A stretch of 64,000 nucleotides of DNA. Source: JAXMBX01 sp046349635. GTDB lineage: Bacteria > Planctomycetota > Planctomycetia > Planctomycetales > Planctomycetaceae. The stretch is taken from the NCBI GenBank assembly GCA_046349635.1, contig JAXMBX010000018.1, forward strand, positions 1-64,000, written 5' to 3'. Shown here one piece after another: positions 33,510 to 41,178 of the stretch. The number at the start of each line of letters is the position of its first letter. Within the stretch, counting starts at the first letter, position 1. The notes below the pieces were generated by a model that was not told the origin of the DNA, did not search any database, and was given only the letters and a program-made list of their open reading frames with translations. The translations under genes and the position numbers were made by a program.

Positions 33510-34970
33510 ATGTCATCGGATGTGCGAACCTTCAAAGCCGCGAATATGCAGGAAGCGCTGCAGATCGTCCGGCAGGAGATGGGCCCCGACGCGGTGATCC
33601 TGCACACGCGCGAACTCCCCGCGTCCCGGTTGCTCGGACTGTTTAAAAACAAAGAACGGGTCGAAATTACCGCGGGACTGGGGATTAATGTCTCCACGGA
33701 AAAAGTCGTGCGCAGCAAGGCGGAGAATAGCGATGAAGGCGGCGTGGAAGTGGCCATCGCACGTACCGCCACGAAAGTCCCCCCCAAGCCCGCCATTCCC
33801 GAATCCATCAACCGCCGCCAGCTCGACTCCGACCTCGCGGAACCTCCCAATCTGCTGCCGGGTGGCACGGAGGCCAGGCGTCCGGCAGTTCCTCGCCGCC
33901 CTGCACCTCTCCCCGAGCGTCAGACGACGCCTCCCAAGCCTGCTCCCAAACGCATCGAGGAAGACTACACATTGGAGTCGGTGATTCCCCGGATCGTTCC
34001 TCCTCCCCGTGCCCCGCGCACCGCTCCGGTTCCTCATCCCACTGGGGGCCGAAAATCTGAAAACACCGCGGCGATCACGGAACAACTCAACTCCATCCGC
34101 AACCTCGTGGAACGCCTCAACAGACAGACCGGCAAGCCCGGTTCTGGTTTGGAAGTTCCCCAGGAAAACGCACCCCTCGCGAATACCCTCAAGGAAGCCG
34201 GGGTCGATGACACACTCATCTCGGAATTGTTGACAGAGGTCGGGATCGCGACGGAAAACGGGCCGCACCTGCTGGCACGTTCCCGGGAAAGCCTGCGAAA
34301 AATTCTGGAGCGGGATCTCCCCTGCTCTGGCCCGATTGCCGTCGAACCGGGAAGATGCCGAACCGTCGCTCTGGTCGGGCCCACCGGCGTGGGGAAAACG
34401 ACCACGATCGCGAAATTGGCCGCGCATTATGCTCTCTGCAAAGGGGTCCGGACTGCCCTCGTGACGGTCGACACCTACCGCATCGCCGCCGTCGAACAAC
34501 TGAAGACCTATGCGGAGATCATCGACCTCCCCATGAAGGTCGTGACGACTCCCGAGGAAATGCAAAACGCCCGTGATTCCTTCGACGATCACGATCTGAT
34601 TCTGATCGACACGGCCGGACGCAGCCCGCGCGATGAAGACCGCATCCAGGAGCTGGTCACTCTGCTGCAAGCCGCGGATGTGGATGAAACACACCTCGTG
34701 CTCAGTCTCGTCTCCAGCGTCCGGACCCTGGAACATGCGATCGAGCGGTTTGCCCCGACGCGGATGTCCTCCCTCATTCTGAGCAAGTTGGACGAAGCCC
34801 GCGAACTCGGGTCGATCCTCAACCTCACCCGTAAACACTCTCTTCCGATCAGCTACCTGACCACCGGCCAGGATGTCCCCGACGACTTCGAAATCGCCGA
34901 ACCCCCTTCCCTGGCCAAGCTGATTCTGGGCGAGAATCGCATTCAAAAATCAATTTCGAGAGCCGCCTGA
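33510..34970 (+). CDS. flhF: Flagellar SRP-type GTPase FlhF
   Basis: FlhF is the SRP/FtsY-like GTPase that sets the place and number of flagella, often at the cell pole. The 486-residue product starts with the FlhF-specific N-terminus (VRTFKAANMQEALQIVRQEM), has a long Pro/Arg-rich linker (about 100-190), an N domain and then the NG GTPase: G1 LVGPTGVGKTTTIAKLA, the DTYRIAAVEQLKTYAEI insertion, G3 DTAGRSPRDE and G4-like SKLDEARELGS. It lies 59 bases after flhA and before flhG, the usual order, which predicts polar or subpolar placement of the flagellum as in motile planctomycete swarmers. Confidence 0.95.
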   Translation: MSSDVRTFKAANMQEALQIVRQEMGPDAVILHTRELPASRLLGLFKNKERVEITAGLGINVSTEKVVRSKAENSDEGGVEVAIARTATKVPPKPAIPESINRRQLDSDLAEPPNLLPGGTEARRPAVPRRPAPLPERQTTPPKPAPKRIEEDYTLESVIPRIVPPPRAPRTAPVPHPTGGRKSENTAAITEQLNSIRNLVERLNRQTGKPGSGLEVPQENAPLANTLKEAGVDDTLISELLTEVGIATENGPHLLARSRESLRKILERDLPCSGPIAVEPGRCRTVALVGPTGVGKTTTIAKLAAHYALCKGVRTALVTVDTYRIAAVEQLKTYAEIIDLPMKVVTTPEEMQNARDSFDDHDLILIDTAGRSPRDEDRIQELVTLLQAADVDETHLVLSLVSSVRTLEHAIERFAPTRMSSLILSKLDEARELGSILNLTRKHSLPISYLTTGQDVPDDFEIAEPPSLAKLILGENRIQKSISRAA

Positions 34971-35027
34971 CAGGTTTTCAGTACTTCCACCCAAACCGAA
35001 CCCCTTCCCCGACAAATTCCCCCCTCC

Positions 35028-35921
35028 ATGCACGACCAGGCCGAAACTCTGCGAGACCGAATCGAACACCGCGATGCCGGCCAGGGCGCGCGTCAAGGTT
35101 TCGGATCGCCGCTCGGTTATGCCGTCTCCGTGATCAGTGGCAAGGGAGGAGTCGGCAAAAGTCACCTCGCATTGAACCTCGGGGTCTGCCTGACTCAGGC
35201 GGGTTATTCCGTTTGCGTCGTGGACGTCAGCCTGGGCCTGGGACATCTGGATCTGCTCTGCGGCCTGAACGGTTACTGGAATCTTTCCCACGTCATCTCG
35301 GGAACACGCACGCTCAAGGAAATCCTGATCCGGGGCCCCCTCGGCATGCAGATTCTCCCCGGTGGAGGCAGCCTGATCGAAGCGCTGCAAGGGGACGACG
35401 AATTACCCTCAGAGGTCTTCTGGCAATTCCGGGAACTGGAACAGGAACACCAATTCATCATCCTCGATACCGGAGTGGGACTGCATCCGCTGATTCGCCC
35501 GCTGGTCCTGGGAGTGGACCTGGGCATCGTGGTGACGACCCCCGAGCCGACCTCCATCGCGGATGCTTATGCACTCATCAAGAACCTGTGTCACGATCCT
35601 TCCGGCCCCCCGCTGGAACTGCTGGTCAATCAGGCCGAAACGAGCCTGCAGGCCCGGGAAACGATCGAACGGATACGGACCACCACACAAAACTTTCTGC
35701 ATACGGGAATCAATTCGGCGGGATACATCCCGCGCGACTCAGCCGTCGGTGCCGCGACCTATCAGCGGGTTCCGTTCCGGCTGGGAGATCCCTTGTGCGA
35801 AGCCTCACGAGCCGTGGAACAACTGGCGCGACGCTTGTGCCAGATGCGAAACGAATGCGTCACGGAACGGGAACCTTTGTTGAGTTGTTTTGGACAGACA
35901 GGTTGGCGATCGGCCGCCTGA
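35028..35921 (+). CDS. flhG: MinD-like ATPase FlhG (YlxH)
   Basis: FlhG limits flagellar number by stimulating FlhF GTPase and acting on the C-ring. The 297-residue protein opens with HDQAETLRDR, matching the DQAxxLR activator motif that contacts FlhF. The deviant Walker A SGKGGVGKSHLALNLG follows, with both lysines of the MinD type. The switch I region reads DVSLGLGHLDLLCG where most homologues have DAD, so the second Asp is Ser; Walker B/switch II is ILDTGVGLHPL. The MinD-type C-terminal membrane helix is weak. The gene is 57 bases after flhF and precedes the small membrane protein and fliA. Confidence 0.93.
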   Translation: MHDQAETLRDRIEHRDAGQGARQGFGSPLGYAVSVISGKGGVGKSHLALNLGVCLTQAGYSVCVVDVSLGLGHLDLLCGLNGYWNLSHVISGTRTLKEILIRGPLGMQILPGGGSLIEALQGDDELPSEVFWQFRELEQEHQFIILDTGVGLHPLIRPLVLGVDLGIVVTTPEPTSIADAYALIKNLCHDPSGPPLELLVNQAETSLQARETIERIRTTTQNFLHTGINSAGYIPRDSAVGAATYQRVPFRLGDPLCEASRAVEQLARRLCQMRNECVTEREPLLSCFGQTGWRSAA

Positions 35922-35994
35922 GAATCTTTCTCCTGCGAAGCAATCTTGGACTTCGGCAATTTAGATCGAGTGTAAGTCGTACTCAAAAATGATT

Positions 35995-36021
35995 CAAATT
36001 TTCTCAGCAAAACGCCGATAT
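35995..36021 (+). promoter_or_regulatory. Candidate sigma-28 (FliA) promoter
   Basis: CAAA (35995-35998), 15 bases, then GCCGATAT (36014-36021) matches the sigma-28 consensus TAAA-N15-GCCGATAA at 10 of 12 positions. It lies after flhG and about 85 bases before the small membrane gene that precedes fliA, so FliA may activate its own gene. A small hairpin GGGGC-TTTTT-GCCCC follows at 36028-36042, at the predicted transcript start. Confidence 0.55.
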
Positions 36022-36103
36022 ACCTTTGGGGCTTTTTGCCCCGTGCGAAAACATCGCCGGCAAAGGATTGCCGACGAAACGGACATGATGAGGAGATGCG
36101 TGC

Positions 36104-36346
36104 GTGGCATTTGTGTTCGCCAAGCAGTTGGCTCTGATTGCCTTCGCGACCGGTACTCTGCAAGGAGTGCTGTCGGGCGGGTCTGCAGAGGCCGTCCTGC
36201 AGCGGACCTTGCTGACGTCTCTCCTGTTTTATGTGTTGGGTGTGATTCTGGGCGAACTGGCCCGCTGGGTCGTCGAAGATAACGTTCGTTCCGAATTGTC
36301 TCGGATTCAAAATCAGGCCGGTAACACGGCGATCCCATCCCGATGA
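36104..36346 (+). CDS. Small two-helix membrane protein between flhG and fliA
   Basis: The 80-residue product starts at GTG 36104, eight bases after AGGAG. Two hydrophobic segments are clear: about residues 5-27 (AKQLALIAFATGTLQGVLSG) and 33-55 (LQRTLLTSLLFYVLGVILGEL). A polar C-terminal tail (ARWVVEDNVRSELSRIQNQ) follows. No named family is recognised; FliA-adjacent small membrane proteins exist in other phyla without sequence similarity that I can see. The position between flhG and fliA (38 bases before fliA), and behind the candidate sigma-28 promoter, suggests a role in flagellar assembly or in FliA control. Confidence 0.75.
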   Translation: MAFVFAKQLALIAFATGTLQGVLSGGSAEAVLQRTLLTSLLFYVLGVILGELARWVVEDNVRSELSRIQNQAGNTAIPSR

Positions 36347-36384
36347 GACGGCACCTGGAGATTTGAGCCTTCACGGAGGAATTC

Positions 36385-37164
36385 ATGGTCACGAAGACCG
36401 AAGTTGATATCGCGGAAGTCTGGAAAGAATTCAAACAGAATCAGAACAATGATCAGTTGCGCAACACGCTGATCGAGCGATATCTCCCGCTGGTACGCTA
36501 TAACGCCGAACGAGTCTGGGCCAAACTGCCGGAAGGGGTCGATCTCAACGACCTGATTTCCGCCGGAGTGTTCGGCCTGATGGACGCCATCGAAGCGTTC
36601 GACATGACTCGCGGCGTCAAATTTGAAACTTACTGCGTCCCCCGGATCCGGGGTGCGATGCTGGACGAACTTCGCACGATGGACTGGGTTCCCCGCCTGG
36701 TCCGCAGCAAGGCGAGCAAGCTGGAAGCGGCCCGCAAGGCCGCCGAAGCCGAGCTGGGACGCCCCCCCGCCGACCAGGAAATCGCCGCCAAGATGCAGAT
36801 CCCCATGGATGAGTTCGAACGCATGAAGGCGGAAGCCAGTGCCGTCGGGCTCGTCAGCCTGAACAAGAAGTGGTACGAGACCGACAGCTACAAGGACGTC
36901 CGTGAAATCGACATTCTGGAAGACAGCAAGGGGGAAGACCCCACCTGCGGCATCCAGAAACGCGACCTCATGAAGCTCGTCACCAAGGGACTCAACCGCA
37001 ACGAACGCCTCATCATCATCCTCTACTACTACGAGGAACTGACGATGAAGGAAATCGGCAGCACTCTGGGGCTGTCCGAATCCCGCGTGAGCCAGATGCA
37101 CTCCAGTATTGTCTCTCGACTGAAGGATCAACTCCGCCGCCGTCGCCCCGAATTCAGCAGCTGA
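36385..37164 (+). CDS. fliA: Flagellar sigma factor FliA (sigma-28, WhiG-type)
   Basis: FliA directs late flagellar gene transcription. The 259-residue protein has region 2 (RYLPLVRYNAERVWAKLP-like core, DLISAGVFGLMDAIEAFD, GVKFETYCVPRIRGAMLDEL), region 3 (LGRPPADQEIAAKMQIPMDE) and region 4 with the helix-turn-helix TMKEIGSTLGLSESRVSQMH. Length and the FETYCVPRIRGA signature are those of FliA/WhiG, not of a primary sigma. AGGA precedes the ATG by 8 bases. No FlgM anti-sigma gene is in the window. A strong terminator follows at once, closing the flagellar block. Confidence 0.96.
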   Translation: MVTKTEVDIAEVWKEFKQNQNNDQLRNTLIERYLPLVRYNAERVWAKLPEGVDLNDLISAGVFGLMDAIEAFDMTRGVKFETYCVPRIRGAMLDELRTMDWVPRLVRSKASKLEAARKAAEAELGRPPADQEIAAKMQIPMDEFERMKAEASAVGLVSLNKKWYETDSYKDVREIDILEDSKGEDPTCGIQKRDLMKLVTKGLNRNERLIIILYYYEELTMKEIGSTLGLSESRVSQMHSSIVSRLKDQLRRRRPEFSS

Positions 37165-37193
37165 TCGGCGAACGGTCCTCACGACCAAGCACA

Positions 37194-37243
37194 AACGCCC
37201 TCTTCCGAACTCCATCATGAGTCTGGAAGAGGGCGTTTTTTTT
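37194..37243 (+). terminator. Rho-independent terminator after fliA
   Basis: A 13-bp stem (AACGCCCTCTTCC at 37194-37206 with GGAAGAGGGCGTT at 37225-37237) ends in a run of eight T. It lies 30 bases after the fliA stop. Confidence 0.9.
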
Positions 37244-37249
37244 GCAAGG

Positions 37250-37633
37250 TTAGTGGGGCTTATCCGAGTGCCGCGGAGGATCGGCCCGAGGTTCAAAGAA
37301 CCACTTGGGAACCGGGATGCGGCGCGATTGCGCCACCAAAGTCAAAACCCCGATCAACATGACCAGGAACGGGAGTTCCAGTTCCTCCTTGAGACTCCCC
37401 GCCTGTCGCAGCAGGGAGAGGACGCTGCAGACCACAAAGAACGGCCCGACGACGATGCTGAACTTGTCGACACCTCCCGCGAGAACAAACGCCAGGATGC
37501 CCACGGTTCCCAGTTCGAGAGTCCAGACCCAATTGATGCCCGGGGAAATTTCGAGAGCCATCAGCAGCCACCCGAACCCCAGCACCGTGGTTACGATGGA
37601 GAAAATGAGCGGTCCCTTAGGTTGCGCTGGCAT
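37250..37633 (-). CDS. Small integral membrane protein of unknown function
   Basis: From ATG 37633 the product has 127 residues (an in-frame start at 37660 adds nine). Four hydrophobic segments span most of it: about FSIVTTVLGFGWLLMALEI, WVWTLELGTVGILAFVLAGG, IVVGPFFVVCSVLSLL and ELPFLVMLIGVLTLVAQ. The C-terminus is Pro/Arg-rich and cytoplasmic by charge. No domain is recognised. It converges on the fliA terminator and is separated from the upstream TIM-barrel gene by about 200 bases, so it is probably transcribed alone. Confidence 0.7.
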   Translation of the reverse strand: MPAQPKGPLIFSIVTTVLGFGWLLMALEISPGINWVWTLELGTVGILAFVLAGGVDKFSIVVGPFFVVCSVLSLLRQAGSLKEELELPFLVMLIGVLTLVAQSRRIPVPKWFFEPRADPPRHSDKPH

Positions 37634-37832
37634 GGGAAAGACTCCACGACCCTCAACCAAACACCCCGTGTCAGATTACAACCATCTTACACAGTCCGTA
37701 GGGCCAGATTTCAATATCCCATCCGGGAATCCACACATTTCTAGAGGGCATTCAGTACATCTGGAGTCGCTGTCGCAGCAATAATCTCGCAAAAAACATC
37801 GATTTCGACCCGACACTAAAACACAACGCGCT

Positions 37833-38843
37833 CTAGAATCCCCGGGCTTCGCGGATGTCGTCGAAGTCCCGCACGTGGTAGTCAATCCGGACATAGTCGA
37901 GCAGACGGCACAGGGCACGGCACGCCACCCCCAGCCCATCCGGACCGCTGAATCCGCCGAACTGTCCACCCCCCTTGAGGTGCGGTTCCAGTTCCAGGAA
38001 CGCACCAGGCGCCCCCAGCTTCTGCATCTTCTTGTTGATCTTGGGAAGATGTTCCCGGAAGTCCCGCAGGATCTGTTCGTGGGCGGAATCCCCCACCGTC
38101 GCCGGGACAAAGTTTTTCAACCGTTCCTCATCGACCACCCCGGTCCAGGGAAGCGAAGGATCGACGGAGTAGTCCTTGATGTGCATCCAGCCGATGTACG
38201 GCCGCATCGCGACGTATTCGTTGTAGCACTCCACCAGATTCAGGTTCTGCGAGGAGAGATTCCCGCCGTCGAAAATGCAGACGATGTTTGGCTTGTTGAC
38301 CTTCTTCGTCAGCGCGGCCAGCAACCGGCCATTCTGTCCGATCAGGTTCGCTTCCACTTCCAGGCCGTAGGTCACCCCGGCAGCGGCACATTTCTCCACG
38401 ATGGCGGAGAGCTGATCGACCGCCTGCGGAACGTGCGTCCACGGATCGGTCCCCTTGGGATGGTAGAACGAAAAGCCCCGGATGAATTTGGTGTCGAGCG
38501 CAACCGCCCGGTCGATGGCGGTCGCAACGTCGTTCGAAAGATATTTTGCAAACGGCACGAAGCGGTTGTGGCTCCCGTCGTCCAGATCCTGCAGTTTCAC
38601 CTTCCCGATCGGAGAACCGATGCTCGCGACGTGCATCCCGTAATCGGCGTGCATGGTCTTGAGCGTTTTCAGTTCCGCCTTGCTGAGGGTCATGATGTGC
38701 TTGATCTCCCCCGAGACGTCGATGAACCGCGGAGAGTAATATTTCAAGCCGATCGCCGCGAGGGCGGTCATCTGTTCGATCGCGGTCTTGCGGGAAGTCC
38801 CTTCGTCACCGAAGGCGCTGAGCGTGATGCTGGGGTTGGCCAT
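37833..38843 (-). CDS. Xylose-isomerase-like TIM-barrel protein (sugar isomerase/epimerase family)
   Basis: The product is 336 residues from ATG 38843 (MANPSITLSAFGDEG); longer upstream frame is discarded because it runs through the promoter region. The fold is an AP-endonuclease-2/xylose-isomerase-type TIM barrel: FGDEGTSRKTAIEQMTALAA, strands ending in YGLEVEANLIGQ, CIFDGGNL and GWMHIKDY, and the C-terminal FLELEPHLKGGG. Glu and His residues at strand ends fit a metal centre. Such proteins isomerise or epimerise sugars or sugar acids in the cytoplasm. It lies just downstream of an AraD1-like gene on the same strand, so both are likely steps of one sugar-acid pathway. Confidence 0.85.
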   Translation of the reverse strand: MANPSITLSAFGDEGTSRKTAIEQMTALAAIGLKYYSPRFIDVSGEIKHIMTLSKAELKTLKTMHADYGMHVASIGSPIGKVKLQDLDDGSHNRFVPFAKYLSNDVATAIDRAVALDTKFIRGFSFYHPKGTDPWTHVPQAVDQLSAIVEKCAAAGVTYGLEVEANLIGQNGRLLAALTKKVNKPNIVCIFDGGNLSSQNLNLVECYNEYVAMRPYIGWMHIKDYSVDPSLPWTGVVDEERLKNFVPATVGDSAHEQILRDFREHLPKINKKMQKLGAPGAFLELEPHLKGGGQFGGFSGPDGLGVACRALCRLLDYVRIDYHVRDFDDIREARGF

Positions 38844-38890
38844 ATTTTCAGAAATTCTTTCGTTGAAAAGACAAGCGGGACGCTGCGGGA

Positions 38891-39937
38891 TCAAGCAGGT
38901 TGGACGGTCAAAGGAGGATTGTTGTCCCGTCGCGTGGAACGGACGGTATTGATCAGCGGAGCACAAAAACCGGGAGCTTCGATCCGGATCTCATCCCCCG
39001 TTTCGTATTTCCATTTTCGCGTGCTGAAACTCAACTGGCTGGTCCCGAAGAAATACAGGTGAATGTCTCCGGGAATCCGATGTTGGGGATACTTGAAGTG
39101 ATGATCCTCCAGATTCGCCAGCGTGTGCGTCATGTGCTGCTCGCCACTCAGCATGACGCCGGAATCGTACAGCGTCTCACTGCCTCGCGTGACAGTACAA
39201 CGGATTTCGATGTGCTGGAAATCGTGGTTGGTGACCAGTTCCGGACCGAACGAACAGGTCCGCAGTTTCGAAGGGGCCAGATAGAGGTAATTCACCGTTT
39301 CCGTGGCGTGGTCGGACCATTCATTGGAGAGGGTGAACCCCAGTCGCCGCGGATTTCCCTTGGAGTCGATGATATAGCAGCCGACCAGTTCCGGCTCTTC
39401 TCCTCCGTCCCACGCGAATTCGGGAATATCCAGGAAATCGCGCGGACCGCGGATGATGGAACCATTCCCCTTATAGAACCATTCCGGGGCTACCCCCCGG
39501 GTTCCCTCCGCCGGCCGCCCTTCCCGCAGCCCCATCAGGAACATCTTTCTCGAATCGCTCATCTGGGCTTCGTCTTCCGTCGCCAGCTTGGCGTGCATCT
39601 GGTCCCGGGACTGCATGCTCCCCAGGTGCGTCAGCCCCGTTCCCGTGACCAGCACCCGGTGCGGGTCGGCGTGATCGATCGGTGCACGGAGGACCGGACC
39701 GGCGGAGAGATTGCTGTTCCCGCAGAGTTCCGGATAAGAAAACGTTTGCGGCGGACGACTCCGGCTCAATTCATCCAGGAACCGCGCCAGCGTCACACCC
39801 TGGACCTGCGCCGCGTTGAACAGGTCCGTGACCCGTTTCCAATCGGGATGCCGGGACGTCAGATCGTGGACCAGATCTTCCCGCAGCAGACCGACGCGGC
39901 GACCCAGTTGAGGAATCTCAAATTGCACAAGGTGCAT
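38891..39937 (-). CDS. AraD1-like fumarylacetoacetate-hydrolase-family protein
   Basis: The 348-residue protein resembles the AraD1/GguC branch of the FAH fold, whose members dehydrate sugar acids such as L-arabinonate derivatives. Landmarks: VQFEIPQLGRRVGLL at the N-terminus, LVTGTGLTHLGSMQSRDQMH, PEWFYKGNGSIIRGP, VGCYIIDSKGNPRRLGFTLS-like core with NEWSDH, and HLYFFGTSQLSFSTR near the C-terminus. The metal ligands of FAH proteins are usually D/E/E; here the EPELVG and NEWSDH segments are the candidates. It precedes the TIM-barrel isomerase gene by about 45 bases. Exact substrate is inferred only by family. Confidence 0.85.
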   Translation of the reverse strand: MHLVQFEIPQLGRRVGLLREDLVHDLTSRHPDWKRVTDLFNAAQVQGVTLARFLDELSRSRPPQTFSYPELCGNSNLSAGPVLRAPIDHADPHRVLVTGTGLTHLGSMQSRDQMHAKLATEDEAQMSDSRKMFLMGLREGRPAEGTRGVAPEWFYKGNGSIIRGPRDFLDIPEFAWDGGEEPELVGCYIIDSKGNPRRLGFTLSNEWSDHATETVNYLYLAPSKLRTCSFGPELVTNHDFQHIEIRCTVTRGSETLYDSGVMLSGEQHMTHTLANLEDHHFKYPQHRIPGDIHLYFFGTSQLSFSTRKWKYETGDEIRIEAPGFCAPLINTVRSTRRDNNPPLTVQPA

Positions 39938-39980
39938 GAAATCGTCTTTCCAGATGAGAAAACGGCGGAGTTCCGTTCGC

Positions 39981-41000
39981 TCAGGGTTTGGGGAGCCGTT
40001 TGAGATAGACCGCCCAAACCCAATAGCCGACCAGGGCAGGGAGAACCAGTGTCAAACGGTACGGAAAAGCGGACCCACGCGGCGCAATGAGATAGATGTC
40101 GATTCCCACGCAGGCAATCGCCGTCCAGAAGGGAACCATCATGGCGATCAGCCGTTTGTTGCGGATCTCATCCGGCGTCATGTCCGCAACGCTCTTTTTC
40201 GGTTTGGCTCCGCCTCCGCTTTTCGTCGGAGCGCCGGTCTTGCCCGGTTTTGAAACCTCCACAACCACTTCCTGGCGGGCGCCGGGAGCATAGTACTTCG
40301 CAATTCCCTGGTTGATCGCCAGCGGAGTCGCCAGCACGCAACGGACCTGCTGCTCGAACCGCATCCGCAGTTCATCCTCCAGTTCGTGAGTCGGAGGATT
40401 GACGCACGCGACCAATAACTTGTCATCATCGATGAACAATGGCAGGATCGAGTGCGTTTTGACCAGGATCTTGGGAACCCGATCCAGCACGCTGTCATCG
40501 GGGGTCATGTCCGCCAGATCGACGAACGGCAGTCCCAGTTCCATCGCGAGTGCCTCGGCGGCCGGAGTCGCCTCCACCATCTTCATCTGCACGACCGCAT
40601 CCCGCAGTTCGATCCCCAGCTTGTCGGCGTAGACTTTGGCCTCTTTCACCTGGTCCCGCGTGATCAGTTTTTTCTCCATCAGGATCTGTTCGAAAGTCTT
40701 CAGCCCAGTCGCCTGGACTTCCTCGAATTCGCGCCCCAGCGATTCGTCGTATTCCCGCTTCCGTTCCACGTCTTCCAGGCACAGCATCGCCTTGGCGAGC
40801 TCATTCAGCAATTCCTGGGAACGGACAGAATGCTTCCCGGTCGCGTATTTGCGGACGTGCCCATTGAGCTTCTTGTAATTGTTTCGGATCTTCTCCGGCG
40901 AGTCCTCGAACATCACGAGACGCAACAGCGCGTAGTGATCGGGTGGCCGTGGCCCCTCGGGGATGCCGAGCCATTCCTTGTAAGGGTCGAATTCGTCCAT
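39981..41000 (-). CDS. J-domain-like plus MshEN (GspE N-terminal) membrane protein
   Basis: The 339-residue product has three parts. Residues about 17-90 look like a J domain (DHYALLRLVMFEDSPEKIRN ... LAKAMLCLEDVERKREYDES) but the HPD tripeptide is missing; the loop reads GHVRKYATGKHS. Residues about 100-240 are an MshEN/GspE N-terminal domain (TFEQILMEKKLITRDQVKEA, ELGLPFVDLADMTPDDSVLD, DDKLLVACVNPP), which in other proteins binds cyclic di-GMP or a secretion ATPase. The C-terminus has two membrane helices (IAMMVPFWTAIACVGIDIYL and LTLVLPALVGYWVWAVYL). It lies 178 bases downstream of the Hsp70 gene on the same strand, which suggests a working pair despite the lost HPD. Confidence 0.8.
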   Translation of the reverse strand: MDEFDPYKEWLGIPEGPRPPDHYALLRLVMFEDSPEKIRNNYKKLNGHVRKYATGKHSVRSQELLNELAKAMLCLEDVERKREYDESLGREFEEVQATGLKTFEQILMEKKLITRDQVKEAKVYADKLGIELRDAVVQMKMVEATPAAEALAMELGLPFVDLADMTPDDSVLDRVPKILVKTHSILPLFIDDDKLLVACVNPPTHELEDELRMRFEQQVRCVLATPLAINQGIAKYYAPGARQEVVVEVSKPGKTGAPTKSGGGAKPKKSVADMTPDEIRNKRLIAMMVPFWTAIACVGIDIYLIAPRGSAFPYRLTLVLPALVGYWVWAVYLKRLPKP

Positions 41001-41178
41001 GGTGACCTGCGGAGTATCTCGAGAGAGCCGGCCCTGGAAGCCGGAAATAAAATCGACTCGCGTATCGGAGTTTTGCCTTCCGATATGAGAACGCCTGTGT
41101 CACCTAAAAGGCAAGTGACACAGGCGAAAAGTTACAATCAGACTGGAGGACAGGCGATTTCGACAGAATCGACAATCC

